Shown here: piece by piece, positions 23,500 through 32,430 of the stretch | Layout of the letters: each line of letters opens with the position of its first letter | Position numbering within the stretch: position 1 is the stretch's first letter | Assembly: GCA_016179865.1 (NCBI GenBank) | Contig: JACPCJ010000097.1 | Coordinates: 1-47,277, forward strand | Length of the DNA stretch: 47,277 nt | Reading direction: 5' to 3' | DNA from: Actinomycetota bacterium | Lineage (GTDB): Bacteria; Actinomycetota; Acidimicrobiia; IMCC26256; JACPCJ01 | Position numbers and translations under genes: made by a program | Notes under the pieces: generated by a model | Seen by the model: only the letters and a program-made list of their open reading frames with translations | The model's database searches: none | What the model was told of the DNA's origin: nothing

Positions 23500-24654
23500 C
23501 TAGCTGACCCGGGCGACGGCGGCGGCGTAGGCCGCAAGGTGGGCATTCACGCTGGCGTCCCAAGTGAAGTTCCGGGCCCGGGCTCGGCCCGCCTTGGCCA
23601 GTATGGCCCGCAGGTCGGCGTCGTCGAGGATCTCGGTGAGGACGGTGGCCAGCTGCTCGGGGTCGGACGGGTCGACCAGGCGCCCGGCGCTCCCGACGAC
23701 CTCGGGGAGGCTCGTGGCCGACGACGTGACGACTGGGCACCCCCGCACCATGGCCTCGAGGGCGGGCAGCCCGAAGCCCTCATACTCCGATGGATATGCG
23801 AGGGCGGTGGCGGCCCGGTAGAGGGCGTCGAGGTCGTCGTCGGGCACGTTGCCGAGCTGCACGACGCCCGGTCGGTCGAGGCGGGGCAGGCGACCCCAAC
23901 CGCGTGCCCCCACCAGGGCGAGGCTCACCTCGTGGCGGGCGCGGTGCAAGATCCGGTGGCCCTCGACGAGGGTGTCGAGCCCCTTGCGGGGCTCGAGCGT
24001 GCCGACGAAGAGCATGAACGGCCGCTCGACGCCCAGCCGGCGCAGCACGGCGTCGACCTCGGTGGCGCTTCGCTTGCCCGGGTCGTCGATCCCGTGATGG
24101 GCGACGTGGACGCGCGCCGCCTCGAAGCCCTCGGCCACCAGCTCGCCGGCCACGAACTCCGAGGGGGCGACGACGACGGCGGCCTCGGATCGGGCCAGCT
24201 CGAGCCCCCGCTCGTGGAAGCGGAGCCCGCGGATCGTGAAGTACTGGGGCAGGCGGAGGAACGCCAGGTCGTGCACGGTCACCACGAGCGGCGCCCCGCC
24301 GGGAGGAGGGACGGCCAGGCTCGGCGCGTGCACGAGGTCGACTTCGATCGGGAGCGCGGGGCGGCGCAGCCGGTGCCACAGCTCGTAGCGAAGCCCACCC
24401 CGGGGCCATCCGAGGTCGACGTAGCCCTCAGTGTCCGGCGCCGATGGACTCGACGCCGATGGACCCACCGCCCCCAAGCCAGCCGGGGCGGCGCCGGCCG
24501 CGAACGAAATCACGTCGACGCCACGGCGGCGAAGCCCGTCGTGGAGGATGCCGACGTACCTACCGATGCCCCCCGGGATGCGCTGGAGGAGTTGGCCCAC
24601 GTGGAGGCCGACCCGGGTGCCGGCTGGCACCGCGTGATCGTTTCCCTGGTTCAC
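23500..24654 (-). CDS. GT4 glycosyltransferase
   Basis: 384 residues. IPGGIGRYVGILHDGLRRRG (glycine loop), PLVVTVHDLAFLRLPQYFT, VHVAHHGIDDPGK, FMLFVGTLEPRKGLDTLVEG and YPSEYEGFGLPALEAMVRGCPVV identify GT4. Start taken as GTG at 24654, whose GTGA overlaps the stop of the preceding gene, so the two are coupled. It is one of three consecutive reverse-strand GT4 genes with similar organisation (22165, 23500, 24651) and probably adds one sugar of the same glycan. Ends 56 nt before a 23-bp hairpin. Confidence 0.87.
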   Translation of the reverse strand: MNQGNDHAVPAGTRVGLHVGQLLQRIPGGIGRYVGILHDGLRRRGVDVISFAAGAAPAGLGAVGPSASSPSAPDTEGYVDLGWPRGGLRYELWHRLRRPALPIEVDLVHAPSLAVPPPGGAPLVVTVHDLAFLRLPQYFTIRGLRFHERGLELARSEAAVVVAPSEFVAGELVAEGFEAARVHVAHHGIDDPGKRSATEVDAVLRRLGVERPFMLFVGTLEPRKGLDTLVEGHRILHRARHEVSLALVGARGWGRLPRLDRPGVVQLGNVPDDDLDALYRAATALAYPSEYEGFGLPALEAMVRGCPVVTSSATSLPEVVGSAGRLVDPSDPEQLATVLTEILDDADLRAILAKAGRARARNFTWDASVNAHLAAYAAAVARVS

Positions 24655-25778
24655 CCGGCTGCCTCCTCGTAGAGCGCCGCCATCCGGCGCGCCGTCGACT
24701 CCCATGAGAACTCGCAGGCCCGGCGGTGCCCGGCCTCCACCAGCGACGACCGCAAGCTCGGGTCGCCCAGCATGCGGTCCAGGGCGTCGGCCAGGGCCTG
24801 GGGATGGTCAGGCCCGTTGTCGACGAGCAGCGCAGCGCCGTCGGCGCACTCGGTGACGCCCCCCGCCCGGGCGGCGACGACCGGAGTCCCCACGGCCATT
24901 GCCTCCAGCACGGGAAGGCCGAAGCCCTCGTACTGCGAGGGGTAGGCGAGCACGGCGGCGTGGCGGAGGAGGGCGGCCCGGACCTCGTCGTCGACCCGGC
25001 CCGCCAGATGCACTCTCTCGCGGGCCCCGTTGGGAAGGCCGGCCACGGCGGCTTCGACCTCGGCCCGGGCGGGGCCGTCGGATCCGGCGAGGACCAGTCG
25101 GAGGTCGGGATGCCCGGCGGCGAGCTTCGCAAACGCCTGCACCAGGTCGACGTGTCGCTTGCGGGGCTCCAGGGTCCCGAGCGCCAGCACGTAGGGGTCA
25201 TCGGGGACGACTCCCGACGTCGCCGCCGGGTCGGGCCTCGTTGGTGGCAGGTGGGGGACGCCGTGGGGGATGGCGCGCACCCGGTCCGTGCCGAACAGCT
25301 CGCGCACCTCGGTGGCGACGTACTCGCTGGGCGTGTGGATCCAGGCCCCACGCCGAGCCAGGCGGCCCGCCACGGCTCCCGCCGCTCGCGCCGCGGGCGG
25401 GCACAGGTCGGGAAACCGGGCGAAGGCGACGTCGTGCACGGTGATGACGACGGCCCGCGACCGAGACGGCGGGGCGACGTAGTTCGTGCCGTGGATGACG
25501 TTGGCGGGGGCGAGGCGGCCGTCGAGCGGGGGTCCTCCGAACACACGCCACAGGCGGACGGCGACGGTGGCGGGGAGGGGGAGGCGGCGGGTGTCGTCGG
25601 GGACGGGAGCGTCGCTGACTCGCGCCCGGGCGCTCAGCATGTAGGGGATCAGGGCCGGCCCGGGCTCGAGGTCGAGAAGGGCGCCGTACAGGTCGGCAAC
25701 GAAGTGCCCGATGCCCGTGCGCGCCGCCACGAGCGGGGTCACGTCGAAGGCAACGGTGAGCTGGGGACGGGCGGGCAC
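24651..25778 (-). CDS. GT4 glycosyltransferase
   Basis: 375 residues. RTGIGHFVADLYGALLDL (glycine loop), AVVITVHDVAFARFPD, RAIPHGVPHLPP, VLALGTLEPRKRHVDLVQAF and YPSQYEGFGLPVLEAMAVGTPVV define GT4. GTG at 25778 follows AAGGA. First gene of the three-glycosyltransferase run on this strand and divergent from the methyltransferase-like gene. The N-terminus, MPARPQLTVAFDVTPLVAARTG, is typical of WbaZ-like mannosyltransferases, but donor and acceptor are not deducible. Confidence 0.87.
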   Translation of the reverse strand: MPARPQLTVAFDVTPLVAARTGIGHFVADLYGALLDLEPGPALIPYMLSARARVSDAPVPDDTRRLPLPATVAVRLWRVFGGPPLDGRLAPANVIHGTNYVAPPSRSRAVVITVHDVAFARFPDLCPPAARAAGAVAGRLARRGAWIHTPSEYVATEVRELFGTDRVRAIPHGVPHLPPTRPDPAATSGVVPDDPYVLALGTLEPRKRHVDLVQAFAKLAAGHPDLRLVLAGSDGPARAEVEAAVAGLPNGARERVHLAGRVDDEVRAALLRHAAVLAYPSQYEGFGLPVLEAMAVGTPVVAARAGGVTECADGAALLVDNGPDHPQALADALDRMLGDPSLRSSLVEAGHRRACEFSWESTARRMAALYEEAAG

Positions 25779-25804
25779 GGATCAGGGTCCTTGGTCGAGG
25801 TGCT

Positions 25805-25828
25805 GGAATAGTGTCCCGCGATCGCGGG
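25805..25828. promoter_or_regulatory. Overlapping divergent -10s plus palindrome
   Basis: GGAATAGTGT gives TATTCC on the reverse strand (25810-25805) and TAGTGT on the plus strand (25809-25814). Directly after it is a perfect 14-nt palindrome CCCGCGATCGCGGG (25815-25828), which would cover the plus-strand transcription start and is a plausible operator between the two glycan operons. Confidence 0.4.
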
Positions 25829-25835
25829 GCCCGGG

Positions 25836-26852
25836 GTGGGAAGCCCCATTCCGGAGAAGGTGCGAAAGAGGCGAGCCATCAGCGAGAACCCGACCGCCAG
25901 CCAGTCTTCCAGCGAGGGCGACTTCGACGCCGTCGTCGAGGAGATCCAAGCAGAGGCGCGCCGGCGGCGCGAGTCCGGGGAGTACCCGGCGGCGTTCGAG
26001 CGCGAGCTGGACGCCCTGTTCGAGGACCTCGTGCCCGAACGGCTCCGGGAGCACGACTTCGAGGCCGTCCTCGACCGGGCCGAGCGGGCCTCTCTCATCG
26101 ACCTGCACGCTCCGGTCGACGACGAGCGTCGTGCCTACGCCCAGGTGAAGCGCGGCGTCCAGAAGCTGATCCTCTGGTACATGGACTACGTCGTGCGCCA
26201 GCTCGCTACGTTCGCGGCATCGACGACCCGGGCCGTCCGCCTGCTCGGGAACCGGGTGGAGGCGATTGACGAGCGCCAGACGGCTCTGGCCCGCCGCCTC
26301 CCTGAGGTTGGCGACGTCGGCGACCTCTTGCCCCGCGACCACCACACGGTCGAGTCGTGGAGCGACGGCGCCGTCGCGCTCCTGAGCGGTGTCTCGGGGC
26401 GAATCCTGCACGCCGAAGCGGGCGACGGCGGGGTGGTGAAGCGGCTTCTCGACGCCGGAGCCGACGCCTACGGCGTCGACCCCGAGGCGGCGGAAGACTC
26501 GCTCGAGCTCCGGGCGCAGGGCGCCCTTGAGCACTTGGGCGTGGTCGGCGAGGGCGCCCTCGGCGGGCTCCTCCTGAGTGGCATCACCGACCGGGCGCCG
26601 ACCGAGGCCAAGATCCGTCTCGCCCAGGTCGCGGGTGAGGTGCTGGCGCCGGGCGGCCGGGTCGTGCTGCTCGGCAACGACCCGGAGCACTGGGCCGAGC
26701 GGGTGCCCGCCGCGCTCGCCGACCTCGCCCCCGGCCGCCCCTTCCACGCCGACACCTGGCGGCTGCTGCTGGAACGGAGCGGCTTCGACGGGGTCGACGT
26801 CCGCACGGGGCCCGAGACCGGCACCTACCTCGTGACCGCCACCCGGGGCTGA
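25836..26852 (+). CDS. Methyltransferase-like protein with RRxxGEYP N-terminal domain
   Basis: 338 residues if the GTG at 25836 is used (a GTG at 25860 is also possible). N-terminal helical domain DFDAVVEEIQAEARRRRESGEYPAAFERELDALFEDL, then a helical middle part (KRGVQKLILWYMDYVVRQLATF), and from about residue 185 a Rossmann-like methyltransferase half (LDAGADAYGVDPEA, EVLAPGGRVVLLGNDPE). The SAM-binding loop is poorly kept (HAEAGDGG instead of DxGxGxG), so catalysis is doubtful. The N-terminal part recurs as a stand-alone protein at 43136-43561, also directly before a glycosyltransferase. First gene of the plus-strand glycan module. Role likely scaffold or modification in glycan synthesis. 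Confidence 0.65.
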   Translation: MGSPIPEKVRKRRAISENPTASQSSSEGDFDAVVEEIQAEARRRRESGEYPAAFERELDALFEDLVPERLREHDFEAVLDRAERASLIDLHAPVDDERRAYAQVKRGVQKLILWYMDYVVRQLATFAASTTRAVRLLGNRVEAIDERQTALARRLPEVGDVGDLLPRDHHTVESWSDGAVALLSGVSGRILHAEAGDGGVVKRLLDAGADAYGVDPEAAEDSLELRAQGALEHLGVVGEGALGGLLLSGITDRAPTEAKIRLAQVAGEVLAPGGRVVLLGNDPEHWAERVPAALADLAPGRPFHADTWRLLLERSGFDGVDVRTGPETGTYLVTATRG

Positions 26853-26859
26853 TCCGCCC

Positions 26860-27957
26860 GTGCCGGCGCCGGCAGCCGTCCACCAGTTCGTCTCGTCGTT
26901 CGTGCCGCGGGACGCCGTCAGCATGCACGCGCTCGGGGTGCGAGGGCTCCTGCGCGACCTCGGCTTCGACTCCGAGATCTTCGTCAAGGAGTCTCGGGCC
27001 GAGATGGTGCGCGAGTCGCGGTTCTACCGGTCATTCGACCCCACCGGCCCCGCGGTGCTCGTGTATCAGGCCGCCACGGGGTCGGCGATGGCCGACTTCC
27101 TCGGCGCCCGGCGCGAACCGCTGGTGGTCAACTACCACAACCTCACGCCTCCGCAGTTCTTCGCCGCGTGGGAGCCCCACACGGCGGTGGAGCTCGACGT
27201 CGGGCGGCGCCAGATCGCCGACCTCGCCCCCCGTGCCGACCTCGCCGTCGCCGTGTCGGCGTTCAACGAGTCCGACCTCCACGGGCTTGGCTACGACCCG
27301 GCGCGGACGACGGTGGCGCCCGTCCTCATCGATCCGGCGACGCTGCATCGCGAGGTCGACCCCGCCACCCGTGACCGGCTGGAGGCGGACGGCGGCGACG
27401 GCCCCGCCATCCTCTTCGTCGGACGCCTGGCGCCCAACAAGGCCCAGCACGACCTCGTCAAGGCGCTGGCGGCGCTGGTCGAGGTGTACGGCGGCTCGCC
27501 CCGCCTGCGACTGGTGGGGGCGCCGTCGTCGCCCCGCTACCAGCGAGCGCTCCGGGGGCTGGTCGCCGCCCGCGGTCTCGAAGCCAACGTCGAGCTGGCG
27601 GGCTCGGTCACCGACGCCGAGGCGGGGGCTCACTACGCCACCGCCGACGTCTTCTGCTGCCTCTCCGACCACGAGGGCTTCTGCGTGCCGCTGCTGGAGG
27701 CCATGCACCACGGCGTCCCGATCGTCGCCTACGCCGCCGGAGCCATCCCCGAGACCCTCGCCGGAGCGGGGCTCCTCCTTCCGGAGAAGGACCCGGCCAC
27801 CGTCGCCGCCGCGCTCCACCGGGTGGCGACCGACGCCTCCCTGCGGGAGCGCCTGGTCGTGGCGGGGCGGCGCCGCTTGCAGGACTTCGCCCTCGACCGG
27901 GCGCGGGCTCGATTCGCCGAGGCCCTCCGGCCGGTGTTGGAAGGGGTTCCAGTGTGA
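26860..27957 (+). CDS. GT4 glycosyltransferase, YHN(I/L)TPP subgroup
   Basis: 365 residues, GTG start 7 nt after the previous stop. Distinctive subgroup marker VVNYHNLTPPQFFAAWEP at residues about 88-105, shared with the products of 27957-29069 and 43558-44652. GT4 half: AILFVGRLAPNKAQHDLVKAL and SDHEGFCVPLLEAMHHGVPIVAY (EX7E). Residues 65-75 (VYQAATGS) precede the marker as in its paralogs. Probably adds a sugar to a lipid-linked or protein-linked glycan. Stop overlaps the next gene's start. Confidence 0.86.
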   Translation: MPAPAAVHQFVSSFVPRDAVSMHALGVRGLLRDLGFDSEIFVKESRAEMVRESRFYRSFDPTGPAVLVYQAATGSAMADFLGARREPLVVNYHNLTPPQFFAAWEPHTAVELDVGRRQIADLAPRADLAVAVSAFNESDLHGLGYDPARTTVAPVLIDPATLHREVDPATRDRLEADGGDGPAILFVGRLAPNKAQHDLVKALAALVEVYGGSPRLRLVGAPSSPRYQRALRGLVAARGLEANVELAGSVTDAEAGAHYATADVFCCLSDHEGFCVPLLEAMHHGVPIVAYAAGAIPETLAGAGLLLPEKDPATVAAALHRVATDASLRERLVVAGRRRLQDFALDRARARFAEALRPVLEGVPV

Positions 27958-29069
27958 TGGGCCGGGCGCTCCACCAACTGGTGCCGTCGCTTCGGGTGGG
28001 CGACGCCGTCGGCGGCCACACCCTGCGGGTGCGGGACGCGTTGCGCGACCTCGACCTTGAATCCGAGATCTTCGTGGAGAACTCCCACCCCGCCGTGGCG
28101 GCCGAGACCCGCCACATCGACGATTACGTCGAGTACACGCGGACGAGCGGGGCGCAGCTCGCCGGGGTGATGTACCAGCTCGCCGTCGGGGCCAACACCG
28201 CCGAGCTGTTCTTCGCCCTTTCCGAGCCGAAGATCGTCGACTACCACAACATCACCCCACCCGAATACTTCTCGGGCTGGGACGACTACGAGGCCATGCG
28301 CACCCGGGTCGGGCGCACCCAGATGGAGCGCCTGGGCCGCCGGTGCGACCTGGCCCTGGGCGACTCGTCGTACAACGTCGCCGACCTCACCGAGCACGGG
28401 TACGCGTGCCCGACGGAGGTGGTGCCGATCCTCCTCGACCTCTCGGCGTTCGATCGGGAAGTCGACGAGCGGGCGCTCGCCCGCCTCGAGCGGGCGAAGG
28501 GGGATGGCGGGTCCGACTGGCTCTTCGTGGGCCGCTTCGCGCCCAACAAGTGCCAGCACGATCTGCTCAAGGCCTTCGCTGCCTACCGGCGGACCCACGA
28601 CCCCCGGGCACGGCTCCACCTGGCCGGGAGCGAGGGCCCGACCCGCTACGTGAAGGCGCTGCACCGCCTGGCCGCCGACGCCGGCGTGGGCGGCGCCGTG
28701 ACCTTCCACACGGGGGTTCCCTCCGGCGTGCTGTCTGCCCTGTACCGGGCCGCCGACGTGTTCGTCTGCCTGTCGGAACACGAGGGCTTTTGCATCCCGC
28801 TGCTGGAGGCCATGCACCACCGGGTGCCGGTCGTGGCCTTCGCTGCCGCCGCCGTGCCCGAGACCCTCGGCGGCGCCGGGTTGCTTCTCACCGACAAGCG
28901 CCCGCTGACCGTCGCCCACGCCGTGGACCGGCTGTTGACCGACGCCGGCCTGCGCGCTCGGATGGTCGCCGCCGGACGGGAGCGTCTCGCCGACTTCTCC
29001 CTCGACCGCACCCGGGCCCGGTTGGTGGAGGCTCTGGCCCCGGTGCTGAATGGCAGCCCCGGCCGATGA
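27957..29069 (+). CDS. GT4 glycosyltransferase, YHN(I/L)TPP subgroup
   Basis: 370 residues. ATG at 27957 overlaps the previous stop (TGATG); a GTG one codon earlier is equally possible. Shares with its upstream neighbour the DLxxESEIFVE segment, IVDYHNITPPEYFSGWDD and SEHEGFCIPLLEAMHHRVPVV, so the two are tandem paralogs that have diverged. Donor-half strand WLFVGRFAPNKCQHDLLKAF. Same operon as 25836-30274. Confidence 0.87.
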   Translation: MGRALHQLVPSLRVGDAVGGHTLRVRDALRDLDLESEIFVENSHPAVAAETRHIDDYVEYTRTSGAQLAGVMYQLAVGANTAELFFALSEPKIVDYHNITPPEYFSGWDDYEAMRTRVGRTQMERLGRRCDLALGDSSYNVADLTEHGYACPTEVVPILLDLSAFDREVDERALARLERAKGDGGSDWLFVGRFAPNKCQHDLLKAFAAYRRTHDPRARLHLAGSEGPTRYVKALHRLAADAGVGGAVTFHTGVPSGVLSALYRAADVFVCLSEHEGFCIPLLEAMHHRVPVVAFAAAAVPETLGGAGLLLTDKRPLTVAHAVDRLLTDAGLRARMVAAGRERLADFSLDRTRARLVEALAPVLNGSPGR

Positions 29070-30274
29070 AGCTCGCCTTCGTCGCTCCCCGGTGGTCGCC
29101 TGAGGTGCGGGGCGGGGCCGAGACCGCGGCCCGGGGCGCCGCCGAGCGTTTCGTCGCCTGGAAGGGGTGGGAGGTCGAGGCGTTCACGAGCCGGGCGCTC
29201 GACCACTTCACGTGGGCCAACGTCCTTCCCGAGGGCGACGAGGTGCTGAACGGCGTCACCGTGCACCGCTTTACCTGCGACGGGGTGCGCTTTGACGACG
29301 ACCCCGACTTCGCCGCCACGGTGATCCACCGCCCGCGCTCGGCCACCCTCGACGAGGCCTTCCGCTGGGTCGCCATGCAGGGGCCGACCTCGCCCGCCCT
29401 CATCGACGCCGTCGACGCCTCCGGCGCCGACGGCGTGGTGTTCACGCCCTACCTGTTCGCGCCCACCGTGCAAGGGGTGCTCCGGGTCGGCCGGCGGGCG
29501 ATCATGGCCGCCGCCGCCCACGACGAGCCCCTGCTGCGCCTCCCCGCCTACCAGTCCGTCTTCTCCGCCGCCGGTGGCTTCGCCTACTACTCGCCCGAAG
29601 AGCGGGCGCTCGTGGAGCGCACCTTCCACGTGGGCCACCTCCCGGGGGCGATCATCGGCATCGGGGTCGACGGGCCGGGCGAGGGCGACCACCCGAGCGG
29701 CGCCGTCCCCGAGCCCCTGGCCGGGGAGCTGGCCGACGAGCTGGACGGCGCGCCCTATGTCGTGTGTCTCGGGCGGGTCGAAGAGGGCAAGGGGTCACCA
29801 CTCCTCGCCCGCTACTTCGAGGCCTACAAGGAGCGGCACCCCGGGCCACTCCGGCTCGTCCTGGCCGGGCCGCCCAGCCAGCACGAGCGCTACACGCACC
29901 CCGACATCCACCTGGCCGGGACCCTCGACGACGGCGACAAGTGGGCCGTCCTCCACAACGCCGTCGCCTTCCTGTCGCCCTCGCCCTACGAGTCGTTCTC
30001 GATCGTGCTCATGGAGGCGTGGCTGGCGGGGTTGCCGGCGTTGGTAAACGGCCGCTGTGCGGTGACCCGCGGCCACGCCGCCCGCTCCGGCGGGGGGCTG
30101 TGGTTCGACGATTTCCCCACGTTCGAAATCGCCCTGGAACGGCTGGAGGCCGACGCCGATCTCCGCGCCGAACTGGGCGCCCGGGGCCGGGCGTACGCGG
30201 CGGGGGAATACTCGTGGCCGGCGGTCATCGGCCGCTACGAAGCCTTCCTCGCCGGCATGTTTGCCCGCGTCTGA
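29066..30274 (+). CDS. GT4 glycosyltransferase, PEVRGGAE subgroup
   Basis: 402 residues from ATG at 29066, overlapping the previous stop as ATGA. N-terminal FVAPRWSPEVRGGAETAARGAAERF, then WANVLPEGDEVLNGVTVHRF, and donor half VVCLGRVEEGKGSPLLARYFEAYKERHPGPL with SPYESFSIVLMEAWLAGLPALVNGRC. The product of 44649-45851 has the same order of motifs (RYGPEVAGGAE, WANVYPKGEEELDGVVVHRL, ESFGIVLLEAW), so the two are paralogs in two separate modules. Reading the frame further upstream only mirrors the preceding gene. Last gene before the exoprotein island. Confidence 0.86.
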   Translation: MKLAFVAPRWSPEVRGGAETAARGAAERFVAWKGWEVEAFTSRALDHFTWANVLPEGDEVLNGVTVHRFTCDGVRFDDDPDFAATVIHRPRSATLDEAFRWVAMQGPTSPALIDAVDASGADGVVFTPYLFAPTVQGVLRVGRRAIMAAAAHDEPLLRLPAYQSVFSAAGGFAYYSPEERALVERTFHVGHLPGAIIGIGVDGPGEGDHPSGAVPEPLAGELADELDGAPYVVCLGRVEEGKGSPLLARYFEAYKERHPGPLRLVLAGPPSQHERYTHPDIHLAGTLDDGDKWAVLHNAVAFLSPSPYESFSIVLMEAWLAGLPALVNGRCAVTRGHAARSGGGLWFDDFPTFEIALERLEADADLRAELGARGRAYAAGEYSWPAVIGRYEAFLAGMFARV

Positions 30275-30351
30275 ACATTTCTCCGGCGCGTTCTTGACCA
30301 AGCAGGCCCGGCCTTCTCAAGTGCCCCCGAATTGCGCCCGATACGGACATC

Positions 30352-32430
30352 GTGCGTATCCGTCGAGCGGCTGTTGCCGTTCTCGTCGCGCTTGCGTCGG
30401 GCGTGCCCGTGAGCGGGCTGTCTGGCGCGCGCGCCGACGAGCCGGCCGGTGAACCCACGAGGCTGATCGTCGGTTTCTCACCCCGCAACGTCGGCTCGGC
30501 CGTCGCCGAGGAGGCCCACGACGAGGCCGGGGGCGACGTCATCGAACGCAGCCGGGTGGCGGGCATCGAAGTCGTCGAGGTCGACGACGCCGCCGAGGCC
30601 ATCGAGGCCTACGACGACCAGCCCGGCGTGCGCTACGTGGAGGTCGACCGCCGGGTCAAGGCGTTCACCAACGACCCGTACTACAGCCAGCAGTGGAATC
30701 TCCAGCCGCTCTCGGATTCCAACAAGGGCTCGGCCAACGTGGAGCCGGCCTGGGGCCGCAGCCTCGGGCGTGAGGTCGTGGTGGCGGTTGTTGACACGGG
30801 CGTGAAGAAGGGCGGCACCGATCTCGACGCCGCTCGCGTGCTCCAGGGCAAGGACTTCGTCAACGGCGACGACGACGCCGACGACGACAACGGCCACGGC
30901 ACTCACGTGGCCGGGACCATCGCCCAGAGCACCGACAACGGGCGGGGGGTGGCGGGCGTCGCTCCCGACGCCAGGATCCTCCCCGTCAAGGTGCTCGACT
31001 CGTTCGGCGCCGGGTTCCTCTCCGACATCGTCGAGGGGATCGCCTGGGCCGACTCGCAGGGCGCCGACGTGATCAACATGTCACTCGGGCTCTACGAGTA
31101 CAGCGACGCCCTGTGCCAGGCAGTGTGGACGGCGTACCAGGACACGGTCGTGGTCGCCGCCACCGGGAACGACGGCGCCGGCCTCGTGTCGTATCCGGCC
31201 GCCTGCCCCGGCGCCCTCGCCGTGGGCGCCGTGCGCTACGACGGCCAGCGCACCGAGTACTCCAACTACGGCGTCGAGATGGCCCTCCTCGCCCCCGGCG
31301 GCGACATGACCGTGGACCAGAACGGCGACGGCTACGGCGACGGCATCCTCCAGCAGACCTACGAGGCTTCGTGGGGGTACCGGTTCTACGAGGGCACGTC
31401 GATGGCGTCGCCCCATGTCGCCGGGGTAGCGGCGCTGGTGATCGGGGCCGATCCCGACGCCTGGAAGTACGCCGAGAAGATCCTGACCCAGAGCGCCCGC
31501 GACGTCGGCGACCCCGGCTGGGACGAGGAGAGCGGATTCGGCATCGTCGACGCCACCGCCGCCGTCGACCTCGCCGTTCAGTGGAGCGACGGCGCCGGTG
31601 AGGGGTACTGGATCGCCACCGAGGCCGGCCAGGTGCGGGCCTTCGGCGCCGCCCAGGGCCTCGGTTCGTCGGCGTCACGGGGCTCGAAGGCCAAGCTCGT
31701 GGCCGTCGAGGAGACGCCGAGCGGGAACGGGTACTGGCTGCTCGATGTGGACGGAGGCGTGCACGCCTTCGGCGACGCCGCCTACAAGGGCTCGCTCACC
31801 GAGCTGAAGGCGCAGGGGAAGGCGCCGGCCGGCGTCGAGGCCATCGACATCTCGTCCACCCCCAGCGGGCAGGGCTACTGGGTGCTCGACGCCGTCGGCG
31901 GCATCTTCACCTTCGGTGACGCCATCTTCTACGGGTCGGTTCCTGGCCTCCGCGCGACCGGGACCCAGATCGGGTCCGAGCCCGTCGTCGACCTGGCGTC
32001 GACGCCGACCGGCCGCGGCTACTGGCTGCTGGACCGGGCGGGGGGCATGTTCGCCTTCGGCGACGCGTCGTACTACGGGTCGGTTCCTGGCCTGCGGGCG
32101 GAGGGCAAGTCGATCGGCCCCGCCGAGATCGTGGGGATGGCGCCCACCGCGGACGGCTTCGGCTACTGGCTCGTGGACTCCGCCGGCGGCATGTTCGCCT
32201 TCGGTAGCGCCCCCTTCTACGGCTCCATCCCGGGGCTTCGGGCTGCGGGAACCAACGTCGGCGCCGTGACCGTCGTGGCCATGGAGCCCACGGCGTCGGG
32301 TGCCGGCTACTGGATCGTCGACGACCGCGGCGGGGTGTTCACGTTCGGTGTGGCCCCCTACCACGGCTCGCTGCCGGATTCGGGCGTGCGGGGCAAGGCG
32401 GTGGGAATCGCTCCGTCCTACAAGAGCTAA
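30352..32430 (+). CDS. Subtilisin-like serine protease with C-terminal six-repeat domain
   Basis: 692 residues, secreted. Signal peptide (MRIRRAAVAVLVALASGVPVSG), an inhibitor-I9-like propeptide to about residue 105, the S8 catalytic domain with Asp148 (VAVVDTG), His182 (NGHGTHVAGT), oxyanion Asn273 (ATGNDG) and Ser350 (GTSMASPHVAG). A calcium-site-like DQNGDGYGDG insert comes before the Ser. From residue 418 to the end are six repeats of about 45-50 residues (GYWLLDxxGGxxAFGDAxxxGSxPGL). The same domain ends four more proteins in this window. GTG start. No sorting motif or TM anchor, so the repeat domain is the best candidate for holding it at the surface. Confidence 0.92.
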   Translation: MRIRRAAVAVLVALASGVPVSGLSGARADEPAGEPTRLIVGFSPRNVGSAVAEEAHDEAGGDVIERSRVAGIEVVEVDDAAEAIEAYDDQPGVRYVEVDRRVKAFTNDPYYSQQWNLQPLSDSNKGSANVEPAWGRSLGREVVVAVVDTGVKKGGTDLDAARVLQGKDFVNGDDDADDDNGHGTHVAGTIAQSTDNGRGVAGVAPDARILPVKVLDSFGAGFLSDIVEGIAWADSQGADVINMSLGLYEYSDALCQAVWTAYQDTVVVAATGNDGAGLVSYPAACPGALAVGAVRYDGQRTEYSNYGVEMALLAPGGDMTVDQNGDGYGDGILQQTYEASWGYRFYEGTSMASPHVAGVAALVIGADPDAWKYAEKILTQSARDVGDPGWDEESGFGIVDATAAVDLAVQWSDGAGEGYWIATEAGQVRAFGAAQGLGSSASRGSKAKLVAVEETPSGNGYWLLDVDGGVHAFGDAAYKGSLTELKAQGKAPAGVEAIDISSTPSGQGYWVLDAVGGIFTFGDAIFYGSVPGLRATGTQIGSEPVVDLASTPTGRGYWLLDRAGGMFAFGDASYYGSVPGLRAEGKSIGPAEIVGMAPTADGFGYWLVDSAGGMFAFGSAPFYGSIPGLRAAGTNVGAVTVVAMEPTASGAGYWIVDDRGGVFTFGVAPYHGSLPDSGVRGKAVGIAPSYKS

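Noticed and set aside
28343-29065. Upstream extension of the glycosyltransferase at 29066
   Set aside because: It overlaps another glycosyltransferase in a different frame and is Arg/Pro-rich; the ATGA overlap start gives the family's N-terminus.
30274-30352. Leaderless promoter for the protease
   Set aside because: GATACGGACATC precedes the GTG, but the TACGGA hexamer is only 4 nt away and ends in A, outside the pattern seen at the other genes.
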